From JBAPRR01 sp049281195 (GTDB taxonomy: Bacteria > Actinomycetota > Acidimicrobiia > Acidimicrobiales > CAVXTF01), in assembly GCA_049281195.1 (NCBI GenBank), contig JBAPRR010000378.1:1-30871 (forward strand): a DNA stretch of 30,871 nucleotides. The letters are read 5' to 3'. This document shows, one piece after another, positions 14,877 through 22,635 of the stretch. Position numbers and translations under genes: made by a program. The stretch's first letter is position 1. Each line of letters opens with the position of its first letter. The notes beneath the pieces are model-generated. The model saw only the letters and a program-made list of their open reading frames with translations, searched no databases and was not told the DNA's origin.

Positions 14877-15914
14877 CTACAGCAAGCCGACCTGTTGGAG
14901 AAGCGCTATGGCGGTCGACCCGTCTCCCAGTTCGGGGATCGTTATCGAGTTCGGCTCGAGCTGTTTGAAAGGAGTCTCCGGTTGAGCCGTCGACACCCCT
15001 GACGCGATGGGGTACTCGTAGCTGATCGAGTGGGCGATTATGTCTTGGCCCTGCTTGGAGACGAGGAATGCCAGGAACTTCTGGGCGGCCGACTGATGCT
15101 TGGAAGACTTGAGGATTGCAGCTCCTGACACGTCGAGGACGTAGCCCGGGTCGTGCGGCGCGAAGTAGGTGATATCCGAGTGCATGTTCCCTGCACCGAC
15201 CTCGGCACGCATCCGGTACCAGTAGTACTGGTTGACCACACCGAAGGCGACGGCACCTCTGTTCACCTCGTCTGCGATCGTCTCGTTGTCCGGATAGATG
15301 TGGCTACCGGCATTGGACTTGATCCCTTCCAGCCACTGCAGTGCCCTGGTGCGGCCGTATGTCCTGACCACCGAGGTCACGATGGGCTGGAAGTCGGTCT
15401 CGCCCGCGGCGAAGGCGAGCTTCCCCGCGTACTGCGGGTTCGCCAGCTGGAGCACTGAATTCGGGAGCTGGGTTTTGGAGATGAGACTGGGGTTGTAGAT
15501 CAAGACGCTCACCCGTGCGGAAACGCCCACCCAGTCGTCCTCAGGCGAGTTGTACTTGCTCGGCGTGTCAGCGAGGCTCGACGGATCGACCGGTGCGAGA
15601 AGACCTTTCTCCTGTAGGTACTCGAGAGCCGGCGAGTTCTCGGTGAAGATGACGTCGGCGGGGGAATTCTTCCCCTCCACGACGATCTGGTCGGCCAGGG
15701 TGTCTTCGTCGTCGCTTCGCACGTTCACGGTTATCCCGGTGGAGGCCTCGAAGGCACTGACCAGAGTGTCCGTGGTCTGCTCGTGCTGCCCGTTGTAGAG
15801 AGTTATCGATTGTCCGGATCCCCCCGAACCGGATCCCGACGAGCTGCATGCGCTGAAGAGAGCGCCGCCGGTGATGACTACTGCGAGGAGCGTCGCAGAG
15901 GTCGCATTTCTCAT
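14877..15914 (-). CDS. ferric iron ABC transporter substrate-binding lipoprotein (FbpA/FutA type)
   Basis: 345 residues from the chosen ATG. A hydrophobic signal ends in FSAC, lipidating Cys23. The mature part is a family-1 solute-binding fold with the ferric-iron ligands of FbpA-type proteins: YNGQHE (His44), DVIFTEN (Glu92) and the tyrosine pair in NQYYWYR (Tyr230/Tyr231). These residues bind Fe3+ directly, so the cargo is most likely free or citrate-bound ferric iron rather than thiamine or spermidine. An ATG six codons upstream (15932) lacks a ribosome site, whereas AAGGAG at 15924-15929 is correctly spaced for 15914. It lies between a small lipoprotein gene and the permease gene, and is probably repressed by the divergent DtxR-family regulator. 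Confidence 0.93.
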   Translation of the reverse strand: MRNATSATLLAVVITGGALFSACSSSGSGSGGSGQSITLYNGQHEQTTDTLVSAFEASTGITVNVRSDDEDTLADQIVVEGKNSPADVIFTENSPALEYLQEKGLLAPVDPSSLADTPSKYNSPEDDWVGVSARVSVLIYNPSLISKTQLPNSVLQLANPQYAGKLAFAAGETDFQPIVTSVVRTYGRTRALQWLEGIKSNAGSHIYPDNETIADEVNRGAVAFGVVNQYYWYRMRAEVGAGNMHSDITYFAPHDPGYVLDVSGAAILKSSKHQSAAQKFLAFLVSKQGQDIIAHSISYEYPIASGVSTAQPETPFKQLEPNSITIPELGDGSTAIALLQQVGLL

Positions 15915-15923
15915 TGTCAGGTT

Positions 15924-15929
15924 CTCCTT
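15924..15929 (-). promoter_or_regulatory. Shine-Dalgarno site fixing the iron-binding protein start
   Basis: AAGGAG on the minus strand lies 9 bases before the ATG ending at 15914. It falls inside the longer possible reading frame, which argues for the shorter protein. Confidence 0.7.
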
Positions 15930-15937
15930 CATGCCGG

Positions 15938-16315
15938 CTAAGAAGCTGCGCCGGGGCAGATCGCGTTCACCCGATTGCTCGCCTGGGTGACGGCGTCGTT
16001 GGCCGCTTTGGAGCCGTTGGTCTTGTAGACCTCCTCGTATGCAGACGCCAGGTTGTCGACGGCTCTTTGCAAAGAGGCGTCACTGGTGTGGATCTGACGA
16101 AGGGGCGAAACCTGGGCCAGGGCGTAACCGACGGGGTCCGCCCCCGGATCTGGCCCGTCGCTCAGGACCGCAGCGATGTCCTGGCAGGTGCTGTGGATTG
16201 CGACGGTGGTCGTCGTGGTGCCCCCCGCGGAGCCCGACGATCCGCACGCGGCCGTTCCCACCACAACGCCGCACAGGGCCGCGACCAGGGAAATCTTTCT
16301 GAGACGATCTGTCAC
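15938..16315 (-). CDS. small lipoprotein of unknown function, first gene of the iron-uptake operon
   Basis: 125 residues starting at GTG, with GGGAG about 9 bases upstream. The signal peptide (basic TDRLRK, hydrophobic ISLVAALCGVVVG) ends in the lipobox GTAAC, lipidating Cys24. A Gly/Thr linker (GGTTTTTVA) leads to an all-helical-looking domain of about 80 residues with two Cys (STCQDI and NAICPG) near its ends, probably a disulfide. I do not recognise the family. It is promoter-proximal, directly behind two iron-box-like palindromes, and its stop lies 23 bases before the chosen iron-binding protein start. A role at the cell surface in iron capture or in assembling the transporter is inferred from this position only. 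Confidence 0.75.
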   Translation of the reverse strand: MTDRLRKISLVAALCGVVVGTAACGSSGSAGGTTTTTVAIHSTCQDIAAVLSDGPDPGADPVGYALAQVSPLRQIHTSDASLQRAVDNLASAYEEVYKTNGSKAANDAVTQASNRVNAICPGAAS

Positions 16316-16330
16316 CCGTCTGTTCTCCCG

Positions 16331-16350
16331 ATATTAGGTGGACCTAATAT
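16331..16350. promoter_or_regulatory. perfect DtxR/IdeR-like operator (box 1)
   Basis: ATATTAGGT and ACCTAATAT are perfect 9-base arms around a GG centre. The TTAGGT...ACCTAA core matches the half-site of iron boxes bound by DtxR/IdeR. It covers the predicted minus-strand transcription start and ends 15 bases before the first gene of the iron operon. Confidence 0.8.
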
Positions 16351-16355
16351 ACCGA

Positions 16356-16385
16356 TTCTTAGGGGACCCTAATGAGCGGTGTCAA
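16356..16385 (-). promoter_or_regulatory. predicted promoter of the iron-uptake operon
   Basis: On the minus strand a consensus TTGACA -35 (16385-16380) is followed after 18 bases by TAAGAA (16361-16356, TAAGAAT with the next base) as -10. Box 2 fills the spacer and box 1 covers the expected start site near 16349, the arrangement expected for iron-dependent repression. Confidence 0.6.
16359..16372. promoter_or_regulatory. second DtxR/IdeR-like operator (box 2)
   Basis: TTAGGG and CCCTAA are perfect arms around GA. The centre is 25 bases from that of box 1. It lies between -35 and -10 of the iron-operon promoter and just before the regulator gene, so it could also give autoregulation. Confidence 0.65.
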
Positions 16386-16402
16386 GCTACCCTCAGATCG
16401 TG

Positions 16403-17080
16403 ATGGACAAACCGGAGTTCCACCCGCCTGCGGAGGAGTACCTGCAGGCGATCGAATACCTGGCGGAGGAGGGGACCCCGGTGATCCAGGCGCGCCTGGC
16501 GGAACGTCTGGGCAAGTCGCCGCCGGCAGTCTCGGAGATGCTGGACCGCTTGACGGAGGACGGCCTCTTGTCGAGATCCGGCCGGCGGATCTCCCTGACA
16601 GAAAAAGGCAGGGCCCTCGGAGAGAGCGTGGTCCGCAAACATCGCCTGGCCGAGAGGTTGCTGATCGATGTCATAGGCCTGCCCTGGCACAAGGTGCACG
16701 AGGAGGCGGGGCGTTGGGAGCACGTCATCTCCGACGAGGTCGAACAGAAGCTCGTCGAGTTGCTCGGGGATCCGGCCACGTGCCCGCACGGGAATCCCAT
16801 CCCGCGCAGCTCCAACAAGCCGGTGGATCCGGCCACGCTCGTGGCACTCGATCAAGTGACACTCGACGCGAAGGTGAAGCTCGAAAGGGTGTCGGAGGAG
16901 ATCGAGCTCGAAACAGCGACTCTTCTGTACCTGGATGACGCGGGATTCATCCCCGGCGCAACGGCGCGCGTTTCCAGCAAAGCTCCCGATGGAACGCTCG
17001 TCGTCGAGATCGGCGACTCTGTGCTCGCCCTGGGCCCTGATGTGGCGCAGCGCCTATTCGTAAGCGTCAGCTCTTGCTGA
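16403..17080 (+). CDS. DtxR/IdeR-family metal-dependent transcriptional repressor
   Basis: 225 residues from ATG 16403 (GTG at 16379 and 16400 are alternatives; no good ribosome site marks any). The winged helix is at 10-65 (recognition region KSPPAVSEMLDRL), followed by a dimerisation/metal domain with KHRLAERLL and WEHVISDEVE, GNPIP at 130-134, and a C-terminal SH3/FeoA-like part with GATARVSSKAPDGTLVVEIG. Mapped onto DtxR, the ancillary-site ligands His80, Glu84 and His99 are kept, as are Glu106 and His107 of the primary site. However, the Met10 position is Glu12 and the Cys102 position is Gly103. It is presumably the repressor of the divergent iron operon via boxes 1 and 2. Iron versus manganese sensing is uncertain because of the altered site. 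It overlaps the convergent FecB-type gene by 14 bases. Confidence 0.92.
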   Translation: MDKPEFHPPAEEYLQAIEYLAEEGTPVIQARLAERLGKSPPAVSEMLDRLTEDGLLSRSGRRISLTEKGRALGESVVRKHRLAERLLIDVIGLPWHKVHEEAGRWEHVISDEVEQKLVELLGDPATCPHGNPIPRSSNKPVDPATLVALDQVTLDAKVKLERVSEEIELETATLLYLDDAGFIPGATARVSSKAPDGTLVVEIGDSVLALGPDVAQRLFVSVSSC

Positions 17081-18128
17081 ACGCCGTCGGGTGAAGCCAC
17101 TTCGCTATTGCGGAAACAGCTTCAACGTCACGTGGTGACGGTGTTACCTCGTCATAGTCAAGCGGCAGGAAGCACTTGTTTTTGACCGCAGTCAGGTTCT
17201 TGGTGATCGGGCTCGACTCCAGAAATTGCTCTTTCTGGGTAGCGGTGGTCGTGCCGTAGTTGTTGATGATGATGCAAGCGGGATCGGCCTGGACAACTTG
17301 GTTCCAAGTCACGGTGCTCCAGGTCTGCTTTAGATTGGCGAAGATATTGGTACCCCCGGCGAGCGAGATCTCGGCGTTCACCATGGCCAGCCCCGGACCG
17401 GTCAAGGGAGCTGTTTCGCCAGAGTCGTAGTCGAACACGGTCACCTTCGGAAGGCTCGACACCTTGCCTTGAATTTTGGAAACGCGATTTTGCATCTCAC
17501 TTACGAGCGACTCGGCTTGTTTCTTGACGCCGAAGATCGTCCCCAGGTTCACCAGGTCATCGTAGGTTTCGTTCATGCTCACCGATGTGGTCGCCTGCAC
17601 GAGGGCACAGGACTCGGCCACCACAAGCGTTTTGATCCCCAACTTGGACAGGGATGCGGGCGTCAGGTTCGTCCCTGTCTGCAGGCCGTAGCCATAGCCG
17701 GCGAAGAGGAAATCGGGATGAAGCGCGGTGAGCTGTGGGAGCGTGAAGTTGTCAGGTGATACCGCGTCCACCTTCTGGTAAGCGGCCATGTAGTGAGAAG
17801 CAACCGGGGTCGATCCCTCGGGAGCGTGGGATGCCACGCCGAAGGTGCCGACCATGTGGGACTCCAGTCCGAGCACCAGCATGTCTTCGGTCGTGTTGAC
17901 GCCGTTCGACACAGCACGGGTGGGCGCCTTGGAGTACGTGACCGATGAGCCGCAGCTCGTGACGGTCACCGGGTAGTGCGCGGACGCCGATTTGCCGCCT
18001 GAGCTGCAGGCGGCGAGCAGGACGCCGAGCGCGACGGCGATTGTGAGGCAGGTTCCGGCGCGCGGCAGGTTCCGGAGCACCCGGCCTGTGGCGAGCCCAC
18101 GGTTTGGCGACAGCAACTGCGGTGACAC
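17067..18128 (-). CDS. FecB/BtuF-type (class III) ABC transporter substrate-binding lipoprotein
   Basis: 353 residues. The start is GTG, with AAGGA six bases upstream. A long N-region precedes the hydrophobic signal and lipobox LLAAC. The mature part shows class III binding-protein landmarks: SKAPTRAVSNGVNTTEDMLVLGL (strand, then helix after the first loop), VGTFGVA, PQLTALHPDFLFAGY, a central helix with SLVSEMQNRVSKIQ, and LSLAGG-like AEISLAGGTNIFANL. This fold binds siderophores, haem or cobalamin; the ligand is not readable. No permease or ATPase gene is adjacent, so it is an orphan binding protein. Position next to the DtxR-family gene supports an iron-chelate ligand, although I see no iron box upstream. 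Its 3' end overlaps the regulator gene by 14 bases. Confidence 0.85.
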   Translation of the reverse strand: MSPQLLSPNRGLATGRVLRNLPRAGTCLTIAVALGVLLAACSSGGKSASAHYPVTVTSCGSSVTYSKAPTRAVSNGVNTTEDMLVLGLESHMVGTFGVASHAPEGSTPVASHYMAAYQKVDAVSPDNFTLPQLTALHPDFLFAGYGYGLQTGTNLTPASLSKLGIKTLVVAESCALVQATTSVSMNETYDDLVNLGTIFGVKKQAESLVSEMQNRVSKIQGKVSSLPKVTVFDYDSGETAPLTGPGLAMVNAEISLAGGTNIFANLKQTWSTVTWNQVVQADPACIIINNYGTTTATQKEQFLESSPITKNLTAVKNKCFLPLDYDEVTPSPRDVEAVSAIAKWLHPTAFSKS

Positions 18129-18284
18129 GAGGAATCCTTCTGGTCGGGGTCCGTCTTGGCCGAACTGTTCTAGTTGGTCCGGAGGAGCCCGGTCACTTCG
18201 TAGCCTCTTGCAGGGATACGTCCGGAGCCCTCTGTGATGCGGAGTCGGCCCCGTAGAGACGGGCCGGCAGGATCTGTCCAGATG

Positions 18285-19421
18285 CTATGCAGAGATGAGG
18301 TCGGTGACGTTCGCGCTGAAAAGCCCCACCAGCGTGTCCGGGGCGCACCCTGCACGCTCGTAGTCCTGAACGGGAGTCGACGTTCCCTCTGAATGCGGGA
18401 AGTCGCTGCAGCACATGTAGATATCGGCGGACTTCCGTTCCAGACGGGCGGGCTGCTCGTAGGAGAACGACGAGACGCGCACGTGGTGCCTGAAGTATTC
18501 GCTCGGGCGCATCGTCAGCTCGGCAGGTTTGAACCCGTTCAATCTGGTGGTGAAATCCCAACCGCCGTCGAGCATCAGCAGGTATTGCGGAACCCATATC
18601 GAGGAAAGCTCGACGATCCCGACGCGGAGGTCCGGGTGCTTGTGGAAGGTTCCGTTCACGATCATGTCGGTGATCGCGATCGCGGGAGGAACCCACAAGA
18701 AGACTGATTCGAGAACCGGAACGAATGACTCTTCCGAATCGGGATAGAACGCGCTGTCGAGTATCCGCGGTTGGTCGGCTACGTGGAACACCGGAGTGAC
18801 GCCGCGCTCGACGAACGAGCTCCAGATGCGGTCATGGTCGGGGTGTGAAAGAGGTCTTCCATCGACGGCTGCGGGGGCGATCATCGCCAGATGCACGCCG
18901 GCGGACGCGAGATCGGCCAGCTGCCGGTCGAGCCAATCGGGATCGCGCAGTGTCAGGTGTGCCACCGGGTGCAGGGAGCCCTTCCCGTCTTGCTGAACCG
19001 ACGCGCACCAGCGGTTCCACGCGCCCATGTTGGCGGTGAGTGAATCGAGCGAACCGGAAAGGCGCCTCTCCCAAAGCAGTCCGAAGTTCGGAAAGAGCAC
19101 TGCGGCATCGAGACCCATCTCGGCTATGTGACGTGCGCGTGCCCGGGGCTCCCAGTAGTGATCGGGAAGTTGCTCGTCGTAGGAATACTCGCTGGCGAGT
19201 CCATGCCTCCGCCTCACATGATGATTGGCGATGGAGGTCGAGTCTCCCGGATATTGGACGTCGGCCACGCCGAGACTTTTATCTCGCCACATGATGTGCG
19301 AGTACCCGAGCTCGTCGTCTGAGATCGCGAGCGCCTCGGATCGCATGCCGGGATCGATGTGATCTGCCCACAGATTCCGCGGTTCGAACAGGTGCTGGTC
19401 CGAGTCGATGATCACAGCCAT
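18285..19421 (-). CDS. amidohydrolase family 2 protein (metal-dependent TIM-barrel hydrolase)
   Basis: 378 residues. The N-terminal strand carries DSDQHLFEPRNLW, the D-x-H metal motif of amidohydrolase-2 enzymes. VFHVADQP (central His), NGTFHKHPDLRVGIVELSSIW and CCSDFPHSEG (the C-terminal metal Asp, followed by H-x-E) complete the barrel signature. Members are zinc- or manganese-dependent hydrolases or decarboxylases of aromatic or cyclic acids (aminocarboxymuconate-semialdehyde-decarboxylase-like). The start is well supported by GAGGAGG upstream of the ATG. It is divergent from the type-1 binding protein gene and could act on its ligand, but the substrate is unknown. Confidence 0.88.
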   Translation of the reverse strand: MAVIIDSDQHLFEPRNLWADHIDPGMRSEALAISDDELGYSHIMWRDKSLGVADVQYPGDSTSIANHHVRRRHGLASEYSYDEQLPDHYWEPRARARHIAEMGLDAAVLFPNFGLLWERRLSGSLDSLTANMGAWNRWCASVQQDGKGSLHPVAHLTLRDPDWLDRQLADLASAGVHLAMIAPAAVDGRPLSHPDHDRIWSSFVERGVTPVFHVADQPRILDSAFYPDSEESFVPVLESVFLWVPPAIAITDMIVNGTFHKHPDLRVGIVELSSIWVPQYLLMLDGGWDFTTRLNGFKPAELTMRPSEYFRHHVRVSSFSYEQPARLERKSADIYMCCSDFPHSEGTSTPVQDYERAGCAPDTLVGLFSANVTDLISA

Positions 19422-19601
19422 TTGCCGTCCTCCTCGATCCGTCGCCCGCTGCCACTCGATCGTAGACCTATGGCGGTAGCGTTTTCCGACCCGTACCTTG
19501 GGGCATTGTCAGGGCGCTGAAATTCAGGCTCGAGATTCAGGGCCGTTGAATCTTTAGACGGTCGAGTCTCACGCGCGAAGAACCGGGAGGCACGAAGAGC
19601 A

Positions 19602-21113
19602 GTGGCTAGCCGAGGCGGAGGGCAGATTGGCCGGACGTGGCGCCGGTTCCAGCGACGATCTACAGGGGTGCGGGTCGGAATCGCGGCGGTGGTCGTGGCG
19701 GCGATCGCCGGCATCTCGTACGGGGTTGCTTCCGGATCGTCGAAGCCGCCCGCAAACGCGGGACAGGGACCTCCCCCTGCTGTTGTGGCGCTCGACAAGG
19801 CCAGCACGAGCACCGTGGGCATCACCGCGACGACGATCTCAATCGGCTTTCCGGTTTCCGATCTGGAAGCGCTTTCTTCCAACCTCGGATTTGCCGGCGA
19901 CGTCGAATACTCAGAGCAGGTCCAGGCGATAAATCTGTTCGTAAAGCAGATCAATGACTCCGGCGGGATATTCGGCCGGAAGATAAAACCGGTCATCGTC
20001 AACGTCGACCCCACCAACGAGGTCGATATGCGGGCGGTGTGCAAGGACTGGACCGAGGGCTCGGGCGCCGTGTTCGCGGTCTTGGACGGCATCGGCGACT
20101 GGACGGGCGACGACCAGCTGTGCATAACCCAGGAGGGTCACACGCCACTCATCAGCCAGTGGTCTTCCGTCCCCAGCTGGGCCGCGCTCGGATCGCCGTA
20201 TCTGTGGTGGACAGGACCGAACCAGGCGCAGGTTCTCGAGGCCACCGTTGACTGGGCGGTATCGGACGGCCTGATCGGAAAGACCAAGGAGCTCGGAGTC
20301 ATCGCCGGCGACCGCCCGAGCGATCAGGTCGCTCTGGACGACTACCTGCTTCCCGACCTGAGGAAGGCAGGGGTGAAATCGGTCGTCATAACGATGCCCG
20401 CAGAACCCTCCGAGTTCTCTTCGACCGAGAGTGACGCACCGCTCGTCATACAGAAGCTGCACTCCGACCAGATCGGAGCAGTGTTACCGCTCGTCCCGTT
20501 CAACGCGATGTTCCCACTGCTCGGTGCCGAGACGTCGCAGAGCTATTACCCGAGGCTCCTTCTTTCCGACTACGAGTTCTCGATCGAGTCGTCTCTCGGT
20601 CTCATTCCTTATCCGTACACGAAGGCACTGAACGGTCAGGAAGGAATCACGACGGAGACTCTCGGGGGGATCGACGACGACCGGCCCTATTCGCAGGGCG
20701 GCTACGACCCGGGCGACAGCCAGTGCTGGACGGTCTGGCACAAGGCCTATCCGCAGATCCCCAAGGGGAACATGAACTTCTATATAGAAGAGCAGGGCCC
20801 CGTTCAGGGTTGGTGCCAGGAGATCCGCCTGTTCGACGATGCCGCGAAGTTGGCCGGACGGGATCTGAACCGCCGCACCTTCGTGGAGGCGATGGCGAAG
20901 ATCTCGGACTTCCCCGGCGGGTATTCACCGGTCCTTACTTACGCGCCCGGGAGGTTCGCCGGCCCCACGGCCTACCGCGTCGTCGAGCTCCACGTGAACA
21001 TCCCGCCCACGGATGCGTGCAAGACGCCGAAGCCACCTTTGGGGCCCCAGACCGTGTGCTGGGTGGTGGAGCAGAACTGGAAGCCACTTCCTGGTGGGTT
21101 CACCGACAAATGA
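19602..21113 (+). CDS. type-1 periplasmic binding protein (branched-chain amino acid/urea-like ABC family)
   Basis: 503 residues. The start is GTG with GGGAGG about 11 bases upstream. A basic N-region (RTWRRFQRRS) and one hydrophobic helix (VGIAAVVVAAIAGISYGVA) give a signal peptide or anchor without a lipobox. The mature part follows Peripla_BP_6 order: ITATTISIGFPVSDLE, INLFVKQINDSGGIFGRKIKPVIVNVD, then AVFAVLDG, PYLWWTGPNQAQVLEATVDWAV and the C-lobe AAKLAGRDLNRRTFVEAMAKI. At 503 residues it is longer than LivJ. No LivHMGF-type genes are adjacent, so it is an orphan, a common pattern in environmental actinobacteria. Likely ligands are amino acids, amides or aromatic acids. Confidence 0.85.
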   Translation: MASRGGGQIGRTWRRFQRRSTGVRVGIAAVVVAAIAGISYGVASGSSKPPANAGQGPPPAVVALDKASTSTVGITATTISIGFPVSDLEALSSNLGFAGDVEYSEQVQAINLFVKQINDSGGIFGRKIKPVIVNVDPTNEVDMRAVCKDWTEGSGAVFAVLDGIGDWTGDDQLCITQEGHTPLISQWSSVPSWAALGSPYLWWTGPNQAQVLEATVDWAVSDGLIGKTKELGVIAGDRPSDQVALDDYLLPDLRKAGVKSVVITMPAEPSEFSSTESDAPLVIQKLHSDQIGAVLPLVPFNAMFPLLGAETSQSYYPRLLLSDYEFSIESSLGLIPYPYTKALNGQEGITTETLGGIDDDRPYSQGGYDPGDSQCWTVWHKAYPQIPKGNMNFYIEEQGPVQGWCQEIRLFDDAAKLAGRDLNRRTFVEAMAKISDFPGGYSPVLTYAPGRFAGPTAYRVVELHVNIPPTDACKTPKPPLGPQTVCWVVEQNWKPLPGGFTDK

Positions 21114-21142
21114 GCCGGCTCAGCTGATTGACCTGAGCCGGC
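21114..21142. terminator. bidirectional terminator-like hairpin between convergent genes
   Basis: GCCGGCTCAG and CTGAGCCGGC form a perfect 10-bp stem with a 9-base loop, exactly between the stop codons of the binding protein and the MFS gene. A short CATTTGT follows on the minus strand; no long U-run on either side. Confidence 0.6.
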
Positions 21143-21146
21143 ACGG

Positions 21147-22631
21147 TCAGGCTTCTGCGATTACCGGCGTGGGAGGTTCCGCAGGCAAACCTTCTCCCTC
21201 GTCCTTGCGGGCCAGCCGCCCCCGCCGCACCATCGTTCCGGCCGCGTCCTCGTCGTGGATTCTGAGCGCAGCCAACGTCCCGAGCACTGCAATGGCCGCC
21301 GCACAGTAGAACGCGGCGTGGTACGAGGCGAGGTTGGGCACAACTGCTCCGGTTGCCACTGTGCGCGTTGCGCCGACCGTGGCCACGACGGTGGTGAGGA
21401 CAGCGACCCCCACCGCACCCCCCAGCTGCCTGGCCGAATTGAAAAGGGTTGAAGCCCGGCCCGTCTTCTGAGTGGTGATCGTGGCGAACGAAGCGGCCTG
21501 GGCCGGAATGAACACCTGCGATATGCCGAGCCCGAGAATGAACATGAAAAAACGCGCCCACCACAGGCTTGTGGTCGCGCCGACCTGTGCCAGCAGGCAC
21601 ATCGATGAGGCCACGATGAGAAGGCCTCCGCTCATCAGTCGCCTGGGGCCGTACAGCGGATAAAGAAGCCGGCTCGAGATCTGCGCGCCCAGCATCACCC
21701 CGAGGGCTTCGGGAAAAGTGCTGAGGCCCGATTGGAGCGCGCTCAGGTGGAGACCGTCCTGATAGAAGAGCGCCACGATGAACAGGACGCCCAGGAACCC
21801 GACGGAACCGAGCACCATCACGATGCTCGAGGAGCGGAACAGCCGATTCGAGTACAGACGGAGATCTACGAGCGGCTCGTCTATCCGTAGTTCGACGAGG
21901 ACCAGTGCGATGAGCAGAACGGCGCCGACGGAGATGGTCGAGAGAACCGCCATGGTTCCCCAACCTTGTAGCGGTCCTTCTGAGATGCCGTACATGGCGA
22001 GTCCCAGTCCGCCCGCGGCGAGCAGGAATCCTGCCAGGTCGAACCGGCCGGGCTCGGGCTGAACGTGGTCGTGCAGGAAGATCAGCCCGAACACCACTGC
22101 GATGGCACCGATAGGGACGTTCACGAAGAACACCCATCGCCAATTGACGTCCGTGACCAACAGGCCTCCGAGCACCGGTCCGAGCGCAGGAGCGAATGCG
22201 GTCGGGATTATCAGGATGCTCGACGCGCGCACGCGCTCGGCCGGGGGGAACACGCGAAACAGCATCGCCATCCCGACCGGAGTCATGAGACCCCCGCCCA
22301 TTCCCTGAAGTGCGCGGAACACGACCAGCTCGCCGAGACTCGATGCAATGCCACAGAGCGCAGACGCCACGGTAAACAGGACGATGGCGGAAAGGAGCAC
22401 CTTTCTGCCGCCGAACTTGTCGCCCAACCATCCCGATGCGGCGATGAACACTCCGGTCGAAACCAGAAACGAGATGGAGACGCTGTCGACCGCGGCGGGA
22501 GAGGTGTGGAAGTCGCGACCTATCACCGGAAGCGCCACATTGACGATGGTGACGTCCATGATCGCCATGAACAGCGCGCATACGTAGACGACGCCGACGA
22601 CGACCTTCTGGCTGATTCGGGGAAGTTTCAT
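21147..22631 (-). CDS. DHA2-family (14-TM) major facilitator multidrug efflux permease
   Basis: 494 residues with about 14 hydrophobic helices. Helix 1 has the drug/H+ antiporter motif MDVTIVNVALPVI. The loop 2-3 motif A reads GWLGDKFGGRKVLL, and ALQGMGGGLMTPVGMAMLFRVFPP and PTAFAPALGPVLGGLLV (motif C, helix 5) follow. These place it in the EmrB/QacA DHA2 group, which exports drugs, dyes or siderophores using the proton gradient. The C-terminal tail is charged and cytoplasmic (ARKDEGEGLP). Its ATG lies 4 bases after the stop of the SCO1-like gene, so the two are cotranscribed. Substrate unknown. Confidence 0.93.
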   Translation of the reverse strand: MKLPRISQKVVVGVVYVCALFMAIMDVTIVNVALPVIGRDFHTSPAAVDSVSISFLVSTGVFIAASGWLGDKFGGRKVLLSAIVLFTVASALCGIASSLGELVVFRALQGMGGGLMTPVGMAMLFRVFPPAERVRASSILIIPTAFAPALGPVLGGLLVTDVNWRWVFFVNVPIGAIAVVFGLIFLHDHVQPEPGRFDLAGFLLAAGGLGLAMYGISEGPLQGWGTMAVLSTISVGAVLLIALVLVELRIDEPLVDLRLYSNRLFRSSSIVMVLGSVGFLGVLFIVALFYQDGLHLSALQSGLSTFPEALGVMLGAQISSRLLYPLYGPRRLMSGGLLIVASSMCLLAQVGATTSLWWARFFMFILGLGISQVFIPAQAASFATITTQKTGRASTLFNSARQLGGAVGVAVLTTVVATVGATRTVATGAVVPNLASYHAAFYCAAAIAVLGTLAALRIHDEDAAGTMVRRGRLARKDEGEGLPAEPPTPVIAEA

Positions 22632-22635
22632 CTGC

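Noticed and set aside
16372..16938. A plus-strand frame beginning at an ATG inside box 2
   Set aside because: It is a Gly/Pro/Arg-rich shadow of the DtxR-family gene; the other frame has full helix-turn-helix and metal-site conservation.
21100..22581. A 493-codon frame overlapping the DHA2 efflux gene on the same strand
   Set aside because: It is an Arg/Gly-rich frame-shifted shadow; the other frame has all 14 helices and drug-antiporter motifs.
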